The notes under the pieces: generated by a model
The model's database searches: none
What the model was told of the DNA's origin: nothing
Seen by the model: the letters and a program-made list of their open reading frames with translations, nothing else
Assembly (NCBI RefSeq): GCF_017744695.1
Contig: NZ_JAGIAS010000002.1
Location: 372,001-436,000, forward strand
Reading direction: 5' to 3'
Source: Dyadobacter sp.
GTDB taxonomy: Bacteria; Bacteroidota; Bacteroidia; Cytophagales; Spirosomataceae
Length of the DNA: 64,000 nucleotides
Made by a program: the position numbers and the translations under genes
Part shown: piece by piece, positions 19,326 to 27,391 of the stretch
How the letters are laid out: each line of letters opens with the position of its first letter
Position numbering within the stretch: the first letter of the stretch is position 1

Positions 19326-19880
19326 ATGGCATTACGACCCCCTAGTGGACGGATGAGGATTCCCGAAGAACCTTACAAAATTAACGAACGAATTACAGCA
19401 AAAGAAGTACGATTGGTCGGCGAAAACATTGAGCCGGGCATCGTGGATATCAATACAGCCCGAGCAATGGCGAAGGCACAAGGGCTTGATCTCGTTGAGA
19501 TTGCGCCAACGGCAGTTCCTCCGGTCTGCAAAGTAGTTGACTATTCGAAGTTCAAGTACGAGCAGAAAAAGAAACAAAAGGAGATTAAGGCGAAAGCGCA
19601 GAAAGTGGTTATCAAGGAAATCCGTTTCGGCCCGAACACGGATGACCACGACTTCGATTTCAAATTGAAACATGCGACCAACTTCCTTAAAGAGGGTTCA
19701 AAAGTAAAAGCATACGTGCATTTCGTAGGACGTACGATCGTTTTCAAAGAGCGCGGTGTGAACCTTTTGAAGAAATTTTCCGAAGCATTGGCCGACTACG
19801 GCAAGCTTGAAATGGAACCTAAGCTGGAAGGAAAACGGATGACGATCATCCTCGCTCCTGCGCCCGCGAAAGGCAAGTGA
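19326..19880 (+). CDS. infC: Translation initiation factor IF-3
   Basis: 184 residues starting [20 protein letters not shown]. The IF-3 N domain ([16 protein letters not shown]), a Lys-rich linker ([17 protein letters not shown]) and the C domain ([20 protein letters not shown]) are all present. IF-3 binds the 30S subunit and polices start-codon choice. The upstream in-frame GTG at 19263 would add 21 residues that are not IF-3-like. Unlike E. coli, the start is a plain ATG, so the AUU-based autoregulation is absent. Confidence 0.96.
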   Translation: MALRPPSGRMRIPEEPYKINERITAKEVRLVGENIEPGIVDINTARAMAKAQGLDLVEIAPTAVPPVCKVVDYSKFKYEQKKKQKEIKAKAQKVVIKEIRFGPNTDDHDFDFKLKHATNFLKEGSKVKAYVHFVGRTIVFKERGVNLLKKFSEALADYGKLEMEPKLEGKRMTIILAPAPAKGK

Positions 19881-19909
19881 TAAGCTGATTCGTAAAGCAT
19901 ATTATATAG

Positions 19910-19954
19910 AAAATCGTGTTTTCGGCTCCATGTCGGGAACACGATTTTATTTTT
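19910..19954 (+). terminator. Terminator between infC and rpmI
   Basis: Stem AAAATCGTGTT (19910-19920) pairs perfectly with 19938-19948, followed by TATTTTT. It separates infC from rpmI-rplT. Confidence 0.75.
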
Positions 19955-19968
19955 GTGTAAAATTTCGC

Positions 19969-19976
19969 TAATTTTG
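19969..19976 (+). promoter_or_regulatory. -7 box upstream of rpmI
   Basis: TAATTTTG fits TAnnTTTG. It lies just after the infC terminator, with TTTT of the terminator tract at about the -33 spacing. It would give rpmI-rplT their own transcript with a leader of about 35 nt. Confidence 0.45.
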
Positions 19977-20017
19977 CGCGCTGTTTTATATTTTATCAAC
20001 TATTAGTTTTTTGAATC

Positions 20018-20212
20018 ATGCCTAAAATGAAAACCAACTCTGGGGCTAAAAAGCGTTTCGCGCTGACTGGCACCGGAAAAATCAAACGTAAGCACGCTTT
20101 CCACAGCCACATCCTGACCAAAAAATCAAACAAGCGCAAGCGTGGTTTGGTGAAGACTGGTCTGATCGATGAGTCTAACGAGAAGCAAGTATTGGCAATG
20201 CTTCGGAAATAA
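20018..20212 (+). CDS. rpmI: 50S ribosomal protein L35
   Basis: 64 residues, [20 protein letters not shown], very basic, the complete L35 family pattern. It binds 23S rRNA in the large subunit. It lies between infC and rplT as in most bacteria. Confidence 0.98.
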   Translation: MPKMKTNSGAKKRFALTGTGKIKRKHAFHSHILTKKSNKRKRGLVKTGLIDESNEKQVLAMLRK

Positions 20213-20314
20213 TCCGTAAAAGCCAATTCAGAAATTAAATTCTGGTTTTTTGTTCAACCCGATAAAAGGCATTAAAGTCCCAGCAGGGCGCCGATTATCA
20301 AAAACAGTTAAATT

Positions 20315-20659
20315 ATGCCACGTTCAGTAAATCACGTAGCGTCACGTGCAAGACGTAAAAAAGTTTTAAAACTTGCGAAAGGCTATTTTGGCCGTCGTAA
20401 AAATGTATGGACCGTTGCCAAGAACGCCGTTGAGCGCGGTTTGGCTTACGCATACGAAGGCCGTAAGCAGAAGAAACGTAATTTCCGCGCATTGTGGATC
20501 CAGCGTATCAACGCAGGAACCCGTCAACACGGATTGTCTTATTCTGCTTTCATCGGCAAACTTAATGCAAAAGGCATCGAGCTGAACAGGAAAGTTCTGG
20601 CGGATCTCGCGATGAACCACCCTGACGCATTCAAAGCGATCGTTGATCAAGTAAAATAA
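20315..20659 (+). CDS. rplT: 50S ribosomal protein L20
   Basis: 114 residues, [26 protein letters not shown] in part, matching L20 over its full length. It is an early assembly protein that binds 23S rRNA and in other bacteria represses its own operon. It follows rpmI after 102 bp and ends at a clear terminator. Confidence 0.98.
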   Translation: MPRSVNHVASRARRKKVLKLAKGYFGRRKNVWTVAKNAVERGLAYAYEGRKQKKRNFRALWIQRINAGTRQHGLSYSAFIGKLNAKGIELNRKVLADLAMNHPDAFKAIVDQVK

Positions 20660-20665
20660 AACAGC

Positions 20666-20693
20666 ATCCCGCCTCTCCGGCGGGATTTTTTTT
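20666..20693 (+). terminator. rplT terminator
   Basis: Stem ATCCCGCC (20666-20673) with GGCGGGAT (20679-20686), a 5-nt loop, followed by a run of eight T. Confidence 0.92.
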
Positions 20694-20752
20694 GCATAAA
20701 ATTTGGATATTGCAGGTGATAATTTACTATCGTACCTCAAAACCAAATAAAA

Positions 20753-21283
20753 ATGCTGGAACAACTCTTCGACCTCGTACAACAAAATTCGCAACAATCG
20801 GTTGTTGACAATCCTGATGTTCCCAACGAACACAATCAGGAGGTAATTAATACGCTGACCAGCTCTATCACAGGCGGCTTACAAGAACAAGTCCAGAGCG
20901 GCAACATCAGCGGGCTGCTGGGACTTTTCGGGGGCGAAAGCGGTACTTCCGCAGCCTCACTTCTCAATAATCCAATCGTGGCATCCATCGCAACCAACGC
21001 TGTCGGCGCGATCGTTCAGAAGTTCGGCTTGAACAGTCAGGTGGCGGGCAACATCGTAAACTCGGTGCTGCCAGGCGTACTAGGCGCAGTAATCGGCCAA
21101 TTTAGTGGACAAGGTGGCGGCGTTCAAGGAGGTGGGGGCGCTCAGGGAGGCGGTTTCGACCTCGGATCGCTCATTCAAATGGGCGGCAGTCTTTTCGGCG
21201 GCGCCAACGACCAGCAGGGCAAACCGGCTTCCGGCGGTATCGACCTGGGCGGAATGCTGGGTGGCCTCTTCGGCGGAAAGTAA
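20753..21283 (+). CDS. DUF937-like glycine-rich protein
   Basis: 176 residues. The N-terminal two thirds (MLEQLFDLVQQNSQQSVVDN, NIVNSVLPGVLGAVIGQF) have the helical pattern of DUF937/YidB-like proteins. The C-terminal third is Gly/Gln-rich (GGGVQGGGGAQGGGFDLGSL) and ends with GGMLGGLFGGK. No signal peptide or membrane helix is clear. Function unknown. Strong terminators bound it on both sides, so it is monocistronic. Confidence 0.8.
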   Translation: MLEQLFDLVQQNSQQSVVDNPDVPNEHNQEVINTLTSSITGGLQEQVQSGNISGLLGLFGGESGTSAASLLNNPIVASIATNAVGAIVQKFGLNSQVAGNIVNSVLPGVLGAVIGQFSGQGGGVQGGGGAQGGGFDLGSLIQMGGSLFGGANDQQGKPASGGIDLGGMLGGLFGGK

Positions 21284-21310
21284 TTGCAAAGATTAATTGC
21301 CTGATAAAAC

Positions 21311-21371
21311 AAGGGCTTTAAAACGATAGTACATTTGCACAAAATGATGTACTATCGTAAAAGCCCTTTTT
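21311..21371. terminator. Long terminator hairpin after the DUF937-like gene
   Basis: AAGGGCTTT...ACGATAGTACAT pairs with ATGTACTATCGT...AAGCCCTT across a 12-nt loop, then TTTTTCTTTTTT. The stem is over 20 bp with one or two bulged bases. Confidence 0.85.
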
Positions 21372-21394
21372 CTTTTTTATAACTCACCTTAACC

Positions 21395-23941
21395 ATGGAC
21401 TCAAGAAGAGAATTTATCCGGAAAGCCACCATGCTCACAGGAGCAGCCGGATTGTTCAGCACCCTACCCGCTTCGATTCAGAAAGCACTGGCCATTAACC
21501 CGCCCAAGGGTACAACCTGGAAGGACGCGGAGCACGTGGTCATATTGATGCAGGAAAACCGCTCGTTCGACCATTCCTATGGAACACTCCGCGGTGTTCG
21601 GGGTTTTAATGACCCGCGGGCCATTACGCTGCCGAACAATAATCTCGTTTGGCTGCAAACCAACGCGTTCGGCGAAACATACGTACCTTTCCGCCTGAAT
21701 ATCAAAGAGTCCAAAGCAACCTGGATGGGCTCGCTCCCGCACTCGTGGCCCAACCAGATAGATGCGCGCAATGGTGGAAAATATGATCAATGGCTGATCG
21801 CCAAGCAACCCGGCAATAAGGATTATGCCAAAATGCCCCTGACGCAAGGTTACTATAATCGGGAGGATATTCCTTTCTATTATGCCATGGCGGATGCATT
21901 TACCGTCTGCGATCAGAATTATTGCTCGTCGCTGACCGGTACCACACCCAACCGGCTTTACCTATGGACAGGTACCGTACGCGAGAACACCGATCCCGAC
22001 AAACATTACGCGAACATTCGCAACGAGAATGTGACCGACGACCGCGAAGCTACCTGGACTACATTCCCTGAGCGTCTCGAAGACAACGGTATCTCGTGGA
22101 GAATATATCAAAACGAACTGAGTATCAATACAGGTTTCACCGGTGAAGAAGATGCGTGGCTCGCCAATTTCACCGATAATCCGATTGAATGGTTTACGCA
22201 ATACAATATCCGTTACCATACCGGATACCAGCGGTACCTGAAAGAGCGCCAGCAAATGCTGCCCGGCGAGATCGAAGAGACGCAGACCAAGCTCAAATCG
22301 GTCTCCGGCAAAGAGGCTGCCGATCTTGAAAAAGTATTAAAAGAAAAACGCGCATTACTGAAACTGGCTAATGAGGAACTGATCCGTTGGAGCCCTGAAA
22401 AGTTCGAGAAACTATCGCAGCGCCAGAAAAACATTCACAACAAGGCGTTCACCATCAATAAAAATGATCCTGACTACCGGAAGGTTACCACGGTAAAATA
22501 CCAGGACGGCGATATTGAGCATGAAGCCAAAGCGCCTATGGGCGACGTTTTGCATCAATTCCGCTCCGATGTAAAAACTGGTTCATTACCGACCGTTTCC
22601 TGGCTTGTCGCACCTGAAAACTTTTCGGATCACCCGGGCGCGCCCTGGTATGGTGCCTGGTACGTTTCGGAAGTCATCGATATCCTGACGGCTGATCCCG
22701 AGGTTTGGAAAAAGACGATTTTCATTCTCTGCTACGACGAGAACGACGGTTATTTCGACCACGTGCCGCCGTATGTCGTGCCTAATCCATATAAAGAAGA
22801 CACCGGCGCCGTCTCGGCAGGCATCGATTGCAAGACGGAGTTTGTGACCATGGAGCAGGACATGCAGAAAAAAAAGAAAGAAGAATGCCGGGAAAGCCCG
22901 ATCGGCCTGGGTTACCGGGTACCGCTCATCGTCGCTTCGCCCTGGAACAGGGGAGGCAATGTATGTTCAGAGGTGTTCGACCATACCTCTATTTTGCAAT
23001 TCCTCGAAAAATTTGTGAGCCTGAAATCTGGCAAACAGGTGAAGGAAACGAATATCACGGAATGGCGACGTACCATTTGCGGCGACCTCACTTCGACTTT
23101 CACGCCTTATGACGGCCAGGAAATAAAGCTTCCCACCTTCGTGGAAAGGGCCGAGTTTATGGAAAGCATTTTCAACGCCAAGTTCAAAAAACTGCCGAAT
23201 GGTTATAAGGCCTTGTCCAAAAACGAGATCGACGAGGTGAATAGCAACCCGCTCACCTCTCCTATTTTGCCAAATCAGGAAAAAGGAACGCGCCCTGCCT
23301 GTGCCATCCCGTATGAATTATATGCCGACGGCACATACAACTCTGCCAAAAATACATTTGAAATTAAGCTGGAAGCCAGAAATGGCATATTTCACGACAA
23401 ATCTGCCGGCTCGCCATTTATCGTGTATGCCCCGGGAAAATACAAAAATGAAAATGTCAAAGTCTGGAATTACGCGGTGAAAGCCGGCGACGCCCTGACC
23501 GGCTCCTGGAATCCCGCCGATTTCGAAAATCAGCATTACCATTTAAAGGTGTACGGCCCGAACGGCTTCTTCCGCGAATACCGCGGCAACAAAGAAAACA
23601 GCTTTTTAAAGATAGAATGCACTTACCAGCTCGACCGCAGCAAAAAACCGACCGGCCATATCGAACTGAAAATCAGCAACCTGCATCCGGGCCAGAAGGC
23701 TGTATTGAAGGTTACCGATAATGCTTATGGTTCTGCTGCTCAAACCATTGCGCTTGAAAAAGCTCCGGCGGGCGCAAAATCACACAAAAGTATCGTACTG
23801 AACCTTGCGAAAAGCTTCAACTGGTATGATTTCACCGTCGCTGTGGAAGGCGTGGAAAATGCATTCTCACGGTTCGCAGGGCATGTCGAAACCGGTGCTG
23901 CCAGCCAGAGCGACCCTTATATGGGTCAAATGATCAGCTGA
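21395..23941 (+). CDS. Phospholipase C, phosphocholine-specific (PlcH/PlcN family), Tat-exported
   Basis: 848 residues. A twin-arginine signal (SRREFIRKATMLTGAAGLF) opens the protein. The phosphoesterase domain spans about 45-620 with the metal-site motifs MQENRSFDHSYGTL, FTVCDQNYCSSLTGTTPNR, and CYDENDGYFDHVPP. The C-terminal 200 residues are two bacterial PLC C-terminal (DUF756) beta domains. It hydrolyses phosphatidylcholine or sphingomyelin outside the cytoplasm and may scavenge phosphate. No Pho box was recognised. It stands alone between two terminators. Confidence 0.93.
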   Translation: MDSRREFIRKATMLTGAAGLFSTLPASIQKALAINPPKGTTWKDAEHVVILMQENRSFDHSYGTLRGVRGFNDPRAITLPNNNLVWLQTNAFGETYVPFRLNIKESKATWMGSLPHSWPNQIDARNGGKYDQWLIAKQPGNKDYAKMPLTQGYYNREDIPFYYAMADAFTVCDQNYCSSLTGTTPNRLYLWTGTVRENTDPDKHYANIRNENVTDDREATWTTFPERLEDNGISWRIYQNELSINTGFTGEEDAWLANFTDNPIEWFTQYNIRYHTGYQRYLKERQQMLPGEIEETQTKLKSVSGKEAADLEKVLKEKRALLKLANEELIRWSPEKFEKLSQRQKNIHNKAFTINKNDPDYRKVTTVKYQDGDIEHEAKAPMGDVLHQFRSDVKTGSLPTVSWLVAPENFSDHPGAPWYGAWYVSEVIDILTADPEVWKKTIFILCYDENDGYFDHVPPYVVPNPYKEDTGAVSAGIDCKTEFVTMEQDMQKKKKEECRESPIGLGYRVPLIVASPWNRGGNVCSEVFDHTSILQFLEKFVSLKSGKQVKETNITEWRRTICGDLTSTFTPYDGQEIKLPTFVERAEFMESIFNAKFKKLPNGYKALSKNEIDEVNSNPLTSPILPNQEKGTRPACAIPYELYADGTYNSAKNTFEIKLEARNGIFHDKSAGSPFIVYAPGKYKNENVKVWNYAVKAGDALTGSWNPADFENQHYHLKVYGPNGFFREYRGNKENSFLKIECTYQLDRSKKPTGHIELKISNLHPGQKAVLKVTDNAYGSAAQTIALEKAPAGAKSHKSIVLNLAKSFNWYDFTVAVEGVENAFSRFAGHVETGAASQSDPYMGQMIS

Positions 23942-23953
23942 AACTATCCCATC

Positions 23954-23976
23954 GTCAGGCCATTTTTTGGCCTGAC
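23954..23976 (+). terminator. Hairpin after the phospholipase gene
   Basis: GTCAGGCCA (23954-23962) pairs perfectly with TGGCCTGAC (23968-23976) around five T. The T-tract downstream is poor, so termination strength is uncertain. Confidence 0.6.
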
Positions 23977-24037
23977 ACTTTGTCATTCCGGTTTTATAGG
24001 AAAGTTGCTGGTACGGGGTTTTTAATAAAACTCCCAG

Positions 24038-24090
24038 TGACCGTCAAAAAAGGCACCCCGGTGCCCCGACGCTCCGGCGCCCGGCGGTCA
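24038..24090. repeat. GC-rich hairpin upstream of dnaK
   Basis: An outer TGACCG/CGGTCA pair (24038-24043, 24085-24090) encloses the perfect palindrome GGCACCCCGGTGCC (24052-24065) and a second GC stem. It may shape the dnaK leader or be a dispersed repeat. No CIRCE element (TTAGCACTC-N9-GAGTGCTAA) is present. Confidence 0.45.
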
Positions 24091-24132
24091 TAAGTCCAGA
24101 ATCAAATCATACTTAACTTATAAAATAGAACA

Positions 24133-26043
24133 ATGGGAAAAATTATTGGCATAGACTTAGGAACAACGAACTCCTGCGTGGCTGTCATGGAGGGTAACGA
24201 GCCGGTTGTAATAGCCAACAGCGAAGGTGCCCGCACTACCCCTTCCGTAGTTGCATTCATGGATAATGGTGAACGCAAAATCGGAGCACCGGCCAAACGT
24301 CAGGCGATTACCAATCCCAAGCATACTATTAGCTCCATCAAAAGATTTATGGGTAAAAAATACGATGACACAACCTCTGAAATGAAGACGGTTGCGTACA
24401 GCGTAGAAAAAGGCCCTAACAATACCCCACGCATTCCTATCGGTGACCGCCTTTATACACCGCAGGAAGTTTCTGCATTCATTCTTCAAAAAATGAGACA
24501 AACTGCGGAAGACTATCTGGGTCAGGAAGTTACCGAAGCGGTGATCACCGTTCCTGCATACTTTAACGATGCGGAACGTCAGGCTACGAAAGAAGCGGGT
24601 CAGATCGCTGGTCTGGATGTAAAACGTATCATTAACGAACCTACTGCTGCTGCCCTGGCTTACGGCCTTGACAAACAGCACAAGGATATGAAAATTGCCG
24701 TGTTCGACTTGGGTGGTGGTACTTTCGACGTATCCATCCTTGAACTGGGCGATGGCGTATTCGAAGTAAAATCTACCGACGGTGATACCCACCTGGGTGG
24801 TGACGACTTCGACCAGGTGATTATCAACTGGTTGGCTGACGAATTCCAGAAAGACGAAGGCGTTGACCTGAGAAAAGATCCAATGGCGCTGCAGCGTTTG
24901 AAAGAAGCTGCTGAAAAAGCAAAAGTTGAATTGTCGAGCTCTACTCAGACTGAAATCAACTTGCCATACATCTTCCCGGTTGATGGTATTCCAAAACACT
25001 TGGTTCGTACTTTGACCCGCGCGAAATTCGAGCAACTCGCTGATTCTCTGTTCCAACGCATGATGGAACCTTGCAAGAGAGCGATGAAAAATGCCGGATA
25101 TTCAAACAACGACATCGACGAAGTAATCCTCGTAGGTGGTTCGACCCGTATCCCTCGCGTACAGGAAGAAGTGGAGAAATTCTTTGGTAAAAAACCTTCG
25201 AAAAATGTTAACCCTGACGAAGCGGTGGCCGTAGGTGCTGCAATCCAGGGTGGTGTATTGACTGGTGAAGTGAAAGACGTACTCCTTTTGGACGTTATTC
25301 CTTTGTCACTCGGTATCGAAACATTGGGAGGCGTGTTCACCAAGCTGATCGAAGCGAACACAACTATTCCTTCGAAGAAAACAGAAACTTTCTCGACTGC
25401 CGCTGATAATCAGCCATCTGTGGAAATCCACGTATTGCAAGGTGAGCGTCCGCAAGCTTCAAACAACCGTACACTCGGTCGTTTCCATTTGTCCGACATT
25501 CCACCAGCACAACGCGGTGTACCTCAGATCGAAGTAACATTCGACGTGGATGCGAACGGTATCCTGCACGTTTCAGCGAAAGATAAAGGAACCGGCAAAG
25601 AGCAAAAGATCCGTATCGAAGCTTCCAGCGGTTTGACCGACGCCGAAATCAACAGAATGCGTGAAGAGGCAAAAGCCAACGAAGTTGCTGACAAAGCGGA
25701 ACGTGAGAAAATCGAAAAAATCAACGGAGCTGACAGCCTGATCTTCTCAACTGAAAAACAGTTAAAAGAATATGGTGACAAACTTTCTGACAGCAACAAA
25801 TCGAGCATCGAAGCTGCGCTGGCAGAATTGAAAACCGCTCACCAGTCTCAGGACCTCGCGGCTATCGACGCTGCATCCGAAAAACTGAATGCGGCATGGC
25901 AAGCTTCCGCTCAGGAAATGTACGCACAAGGTGGTGAAGGCCAACCAGGCGCAGGCGGCCCGACCGGAAACCCTGGCGCAGGTGCCAGCAACAACGGTTC
26001 GACTGACGATGTGACGGACGTCAATTTCGAAGAAGTAAAATAA
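24133..26043 (+). CDS. dnaK: Hsp70 chaperone DnaK
   Basis: 636 residues with the complete Hsp70 layout: ATPase domain ([48 protein letters not shown]), interdomain linker [19 protein letters not shown] in part, substrate-binding domain and a helical lid ending in a Gly-rich tail and TDVNFEEVK. It refolds proteins with DnaJ and GrpE, neither of which is in this window. The gene stands alone and ends at a clear terminator. No CIRCE site is seen upstream. Confidence 0.98.
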   Translation: MGKIIGIDLGTTNSCVAVMEGNEPVVIANSEGARTTPSVVAFMDNGERKIGAPAKRQAITNPKHTISSIKRFMGKKYDDTTSEMKTVAYSVEKGPNNTPRIPIGDRLYTPQEVSAFILQKMRQTAEDYLGQEVTEAVITVPAYFNDAERQATKEAGQIAGLDVKRIINEPTAAALAYGLDKQHKDMKIAVFDLGGGTFDVSILELGDGVFEVKSTDGDTHLGGDDFDQVIINWLADEFQKDEGVDLRKDPMALQRLKEAAEKAKVELSSSTQTEINLPYIFPVDGIPKHLVRTLTRAKFEQLADSLFQRMMEPCKRAMKNAGYSNNDIDEVILVGGSTRIPRVQEEVEKFFGKKPSKNVNPDEAVAVGAAIQGGVLTGEVKDVLLLDVIPLSLGIETLGGVFTKLIEANTTIPSKKTETFSTAADNQPSVEIHVLQGERPQASNNRTLGRFHLSDIPPAQRGVPQIEVTFDVDANGILHVSAKDKGTGKEQKIRIEASSGLTDAEINRMREEAKANEVADKAEREKIEKINGADSLIFSTEKQLKEYGDKLSDSNKSSIEAALAELKTAHQSQDLAAIDAASEKLNAAWQASAQEMYAQGGEGQPGAGGPTGNPGAGASNNGSTDDVTDVNFEEVK

Positions 26044-26055
26044 GAATGAGATTAG

Positions 26056-26094
26056 AAAAAATCCCCGTCCGTTAAACAGATGGGGATTTTTTTT
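26056..26094 (+). terminator. dnaK terminator
   Basis: A5-ATCCCC (26056-26066) pairs with GGGGAT-T7 (26082-26094), and the loop is 15 nt. A-tract and T-tract allow use in both directions. Confidence 0.85.
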
Positions 26095-26232
26095 ACACGC
26101 AGTGTTACATTTTGGGGTGACAAAGCGTATATAATAACAGAAAATCAGCTCCAAAGTCAGTGGCACTGATTTTTTCAATCCAAAGCAAATCTTCATCAAT
26201 CTAATCAAACCACTAAAAAAATTCAGACTCCT

Positions 26233-26448
26233 ATGGACGCAAGAATCGCATTGCCAGAATTGATGTACCTTTCTCCTACTACCCGCGAAAAAGCGGTGGC
26301 CGTCGCCCAGGAACTTTTACGATCTACCAACATCTCCCCTCGCGAGGCCGTTTCCAAAGCAATTCTGATTGCGAAAAATTGGGCGGTAAAAAATGTGAAC
26401 CGCCGCGTTTGGAAAAAATTGAAAGCTGTCGAAAAAGAAATGATATGA
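26233..26448 (+). CDS. Small helical protein of unknown function, coupled to an SDR gene
   Basis: 71 residues, basic, predicted all-helical (LSPTTREKAVAVAQELLRST, ISPREAVSKAILIAKNWAVK). I do not recognise the family with certainty. Its stop overlaps the start of the dehydrogenase gene in an ATGA, so the two are translationally coupled. Codon usage is like the neighbours, which supports it as a real gene. Confidence 0.7.
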   Translation: MDARIALPELMYLSPTTREKAVAVAQELLRSTNISPREAVSKAILIAKNWAVKNVNRRVWKKLKAVEKEMI

Positions 26449-27263
26449 TCGAACTGAAATTCAAAGATCAGGTCGTCATCGTCACGGGATCCAGTTCCGG
26501 AATCGGTCGGGCTTGTGCATTGCATTTCGGCAACAACGGGGCGCACGTGGTTGTGAATTACAGTTCCAATGCAGCTGCCGGCCAGGAAGTTGTCGATGAA
26601 ATCAAAGCCAATGGCGGAAGTGCAGTTCTGGTGAAAGCCGATGTGAGTAAGGAGGAAGATGTAAAAGCACTATTTGCCGAAACAGTCAACCAGTTTGGCC
26701 GCGTCGATGTGCTCGTCAGCAATGCCGGTTTGCAGAAAGATGCCTCATTCCTGGAAATGACTTTGGAACAATGGCAAAAAGTAATCGACGTCAACCTGAC
26801 GGGCCAATTCCTTACCTGCCGCGAAGCTGCCAGGCAGTTTATCGCTCAGCAACAGGCAGTTACTGAAACCAATCACAGCGAATTGGCGATCGGAAAAATT
26901 GTATTGATGAGCTCCGTACATGACGTGATCCCCTGGGCGGGGCATGTCAACTACGCTGCTTCGAAGGGTGGCGTGATGATGTTCATGAAATCCATATCGC
27001 AGGAGCTTGCGCCATACAAAATTCGTGTGAACTCGGTAAGCCCTGGCGCAATCAAAACGCCCATCAACCAGGAGGTATGGTCAGATCCCGAAAAGTATCA
27101 AAGTTTGCTTCACCTGATTCCCTACAAAAGGATCGGTACCGCACAAGATGTTGCCAAAGCAGTTGCCTGGCTGGCATCGGATGACTCGGATTATGTCAAT
27201 GGCGAAACATTGTACATTGATGGTGGGATGACATTATATCCCGAATTCGCCGATAATGGTTAG
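26445..27263 (+). CDS. SDR-family oxidoreductase (glucose 1-dehydrogenase-like)
   Basis: 272 residues from the coupled ATG (MIELKFKDQVVIVTGSSSGI); a longer frame from 26379 reads through the upstream gene. Rossmann TGSSSGIGRA, NAG in SNAGLQ, catalytic Ser in SSVHD, and Tyr/Lys in NYAASKGG are intact, and the C-terminal GETLYIDGGMTLYPEF matches glucose 1-dehydrogenase-like SDRs. The substrate, perhaps a sugar or polyol, cannot be fixed from sequence. Confidence 0.9.
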   Translation: MIELKFKDQVVIVTGSSSGIGRACALHFGNNGAHVVVNYSSNAAAGQEVVDEIKANGGSAVLVKADVSKEEDVKALFAETVNQFGRVDVLVSNAGLQKDASFLEMTLEQWQKVIDVNLTGQFLTCREAARQFIAQQQAVTETNHSELAIGKIVLMSSVHDVIPWAGHVNYAASKGGVMMFMKSISQELAPYKIRVNSVSPGAIKTPINQEVWSDPEKYQSLLHLIPYKRIGTAQDVAKAVAWLASDDSDYVNGETLYIDGGMTLYPEFADNG

Positions 27264-27264
27264 G

Positions 27265-27388
27265 AGCTATAAGCGATAGGCTGTAAGCTATAAGCAAAAT
27301 AGTTAAAGGCTATATGTGAAGTCGGGCATCATAACCGATTCACATATAGCCTTTTAGCTTAAAACCTACCGCTTAAAGCTTACAGCCC
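27265..27388. repeat. AT-rich palindrome with heptamer-repeat arms between convergent genes
   Basis: The left arm runs in 7-bp words AGCTATA, AGCGATA, GGCTGTA, AGCTATA, AGCAAAA (27265-27299). The right arm runs TTTTAGC, TTAAAAC, CTACCGC, TTAAAGC, TTACAGC (to 27386). An inner perfect stem (27305-27320 with 27339-27354) closes an 18-nt loop. It separates the SDR gene from the convergent hydrolase gene and may end transcription of both. Confidence 0.8.
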
Positions 27389-27391
27389 TAT

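Noticed and set aside
24052-24065. CIRCE-type heat-shock operator upstream of dnaK
   Set aside because: The palindrome GGCACCCCGGTGCC does not resemble the CIRCE sequence or its 9-bp spacing.
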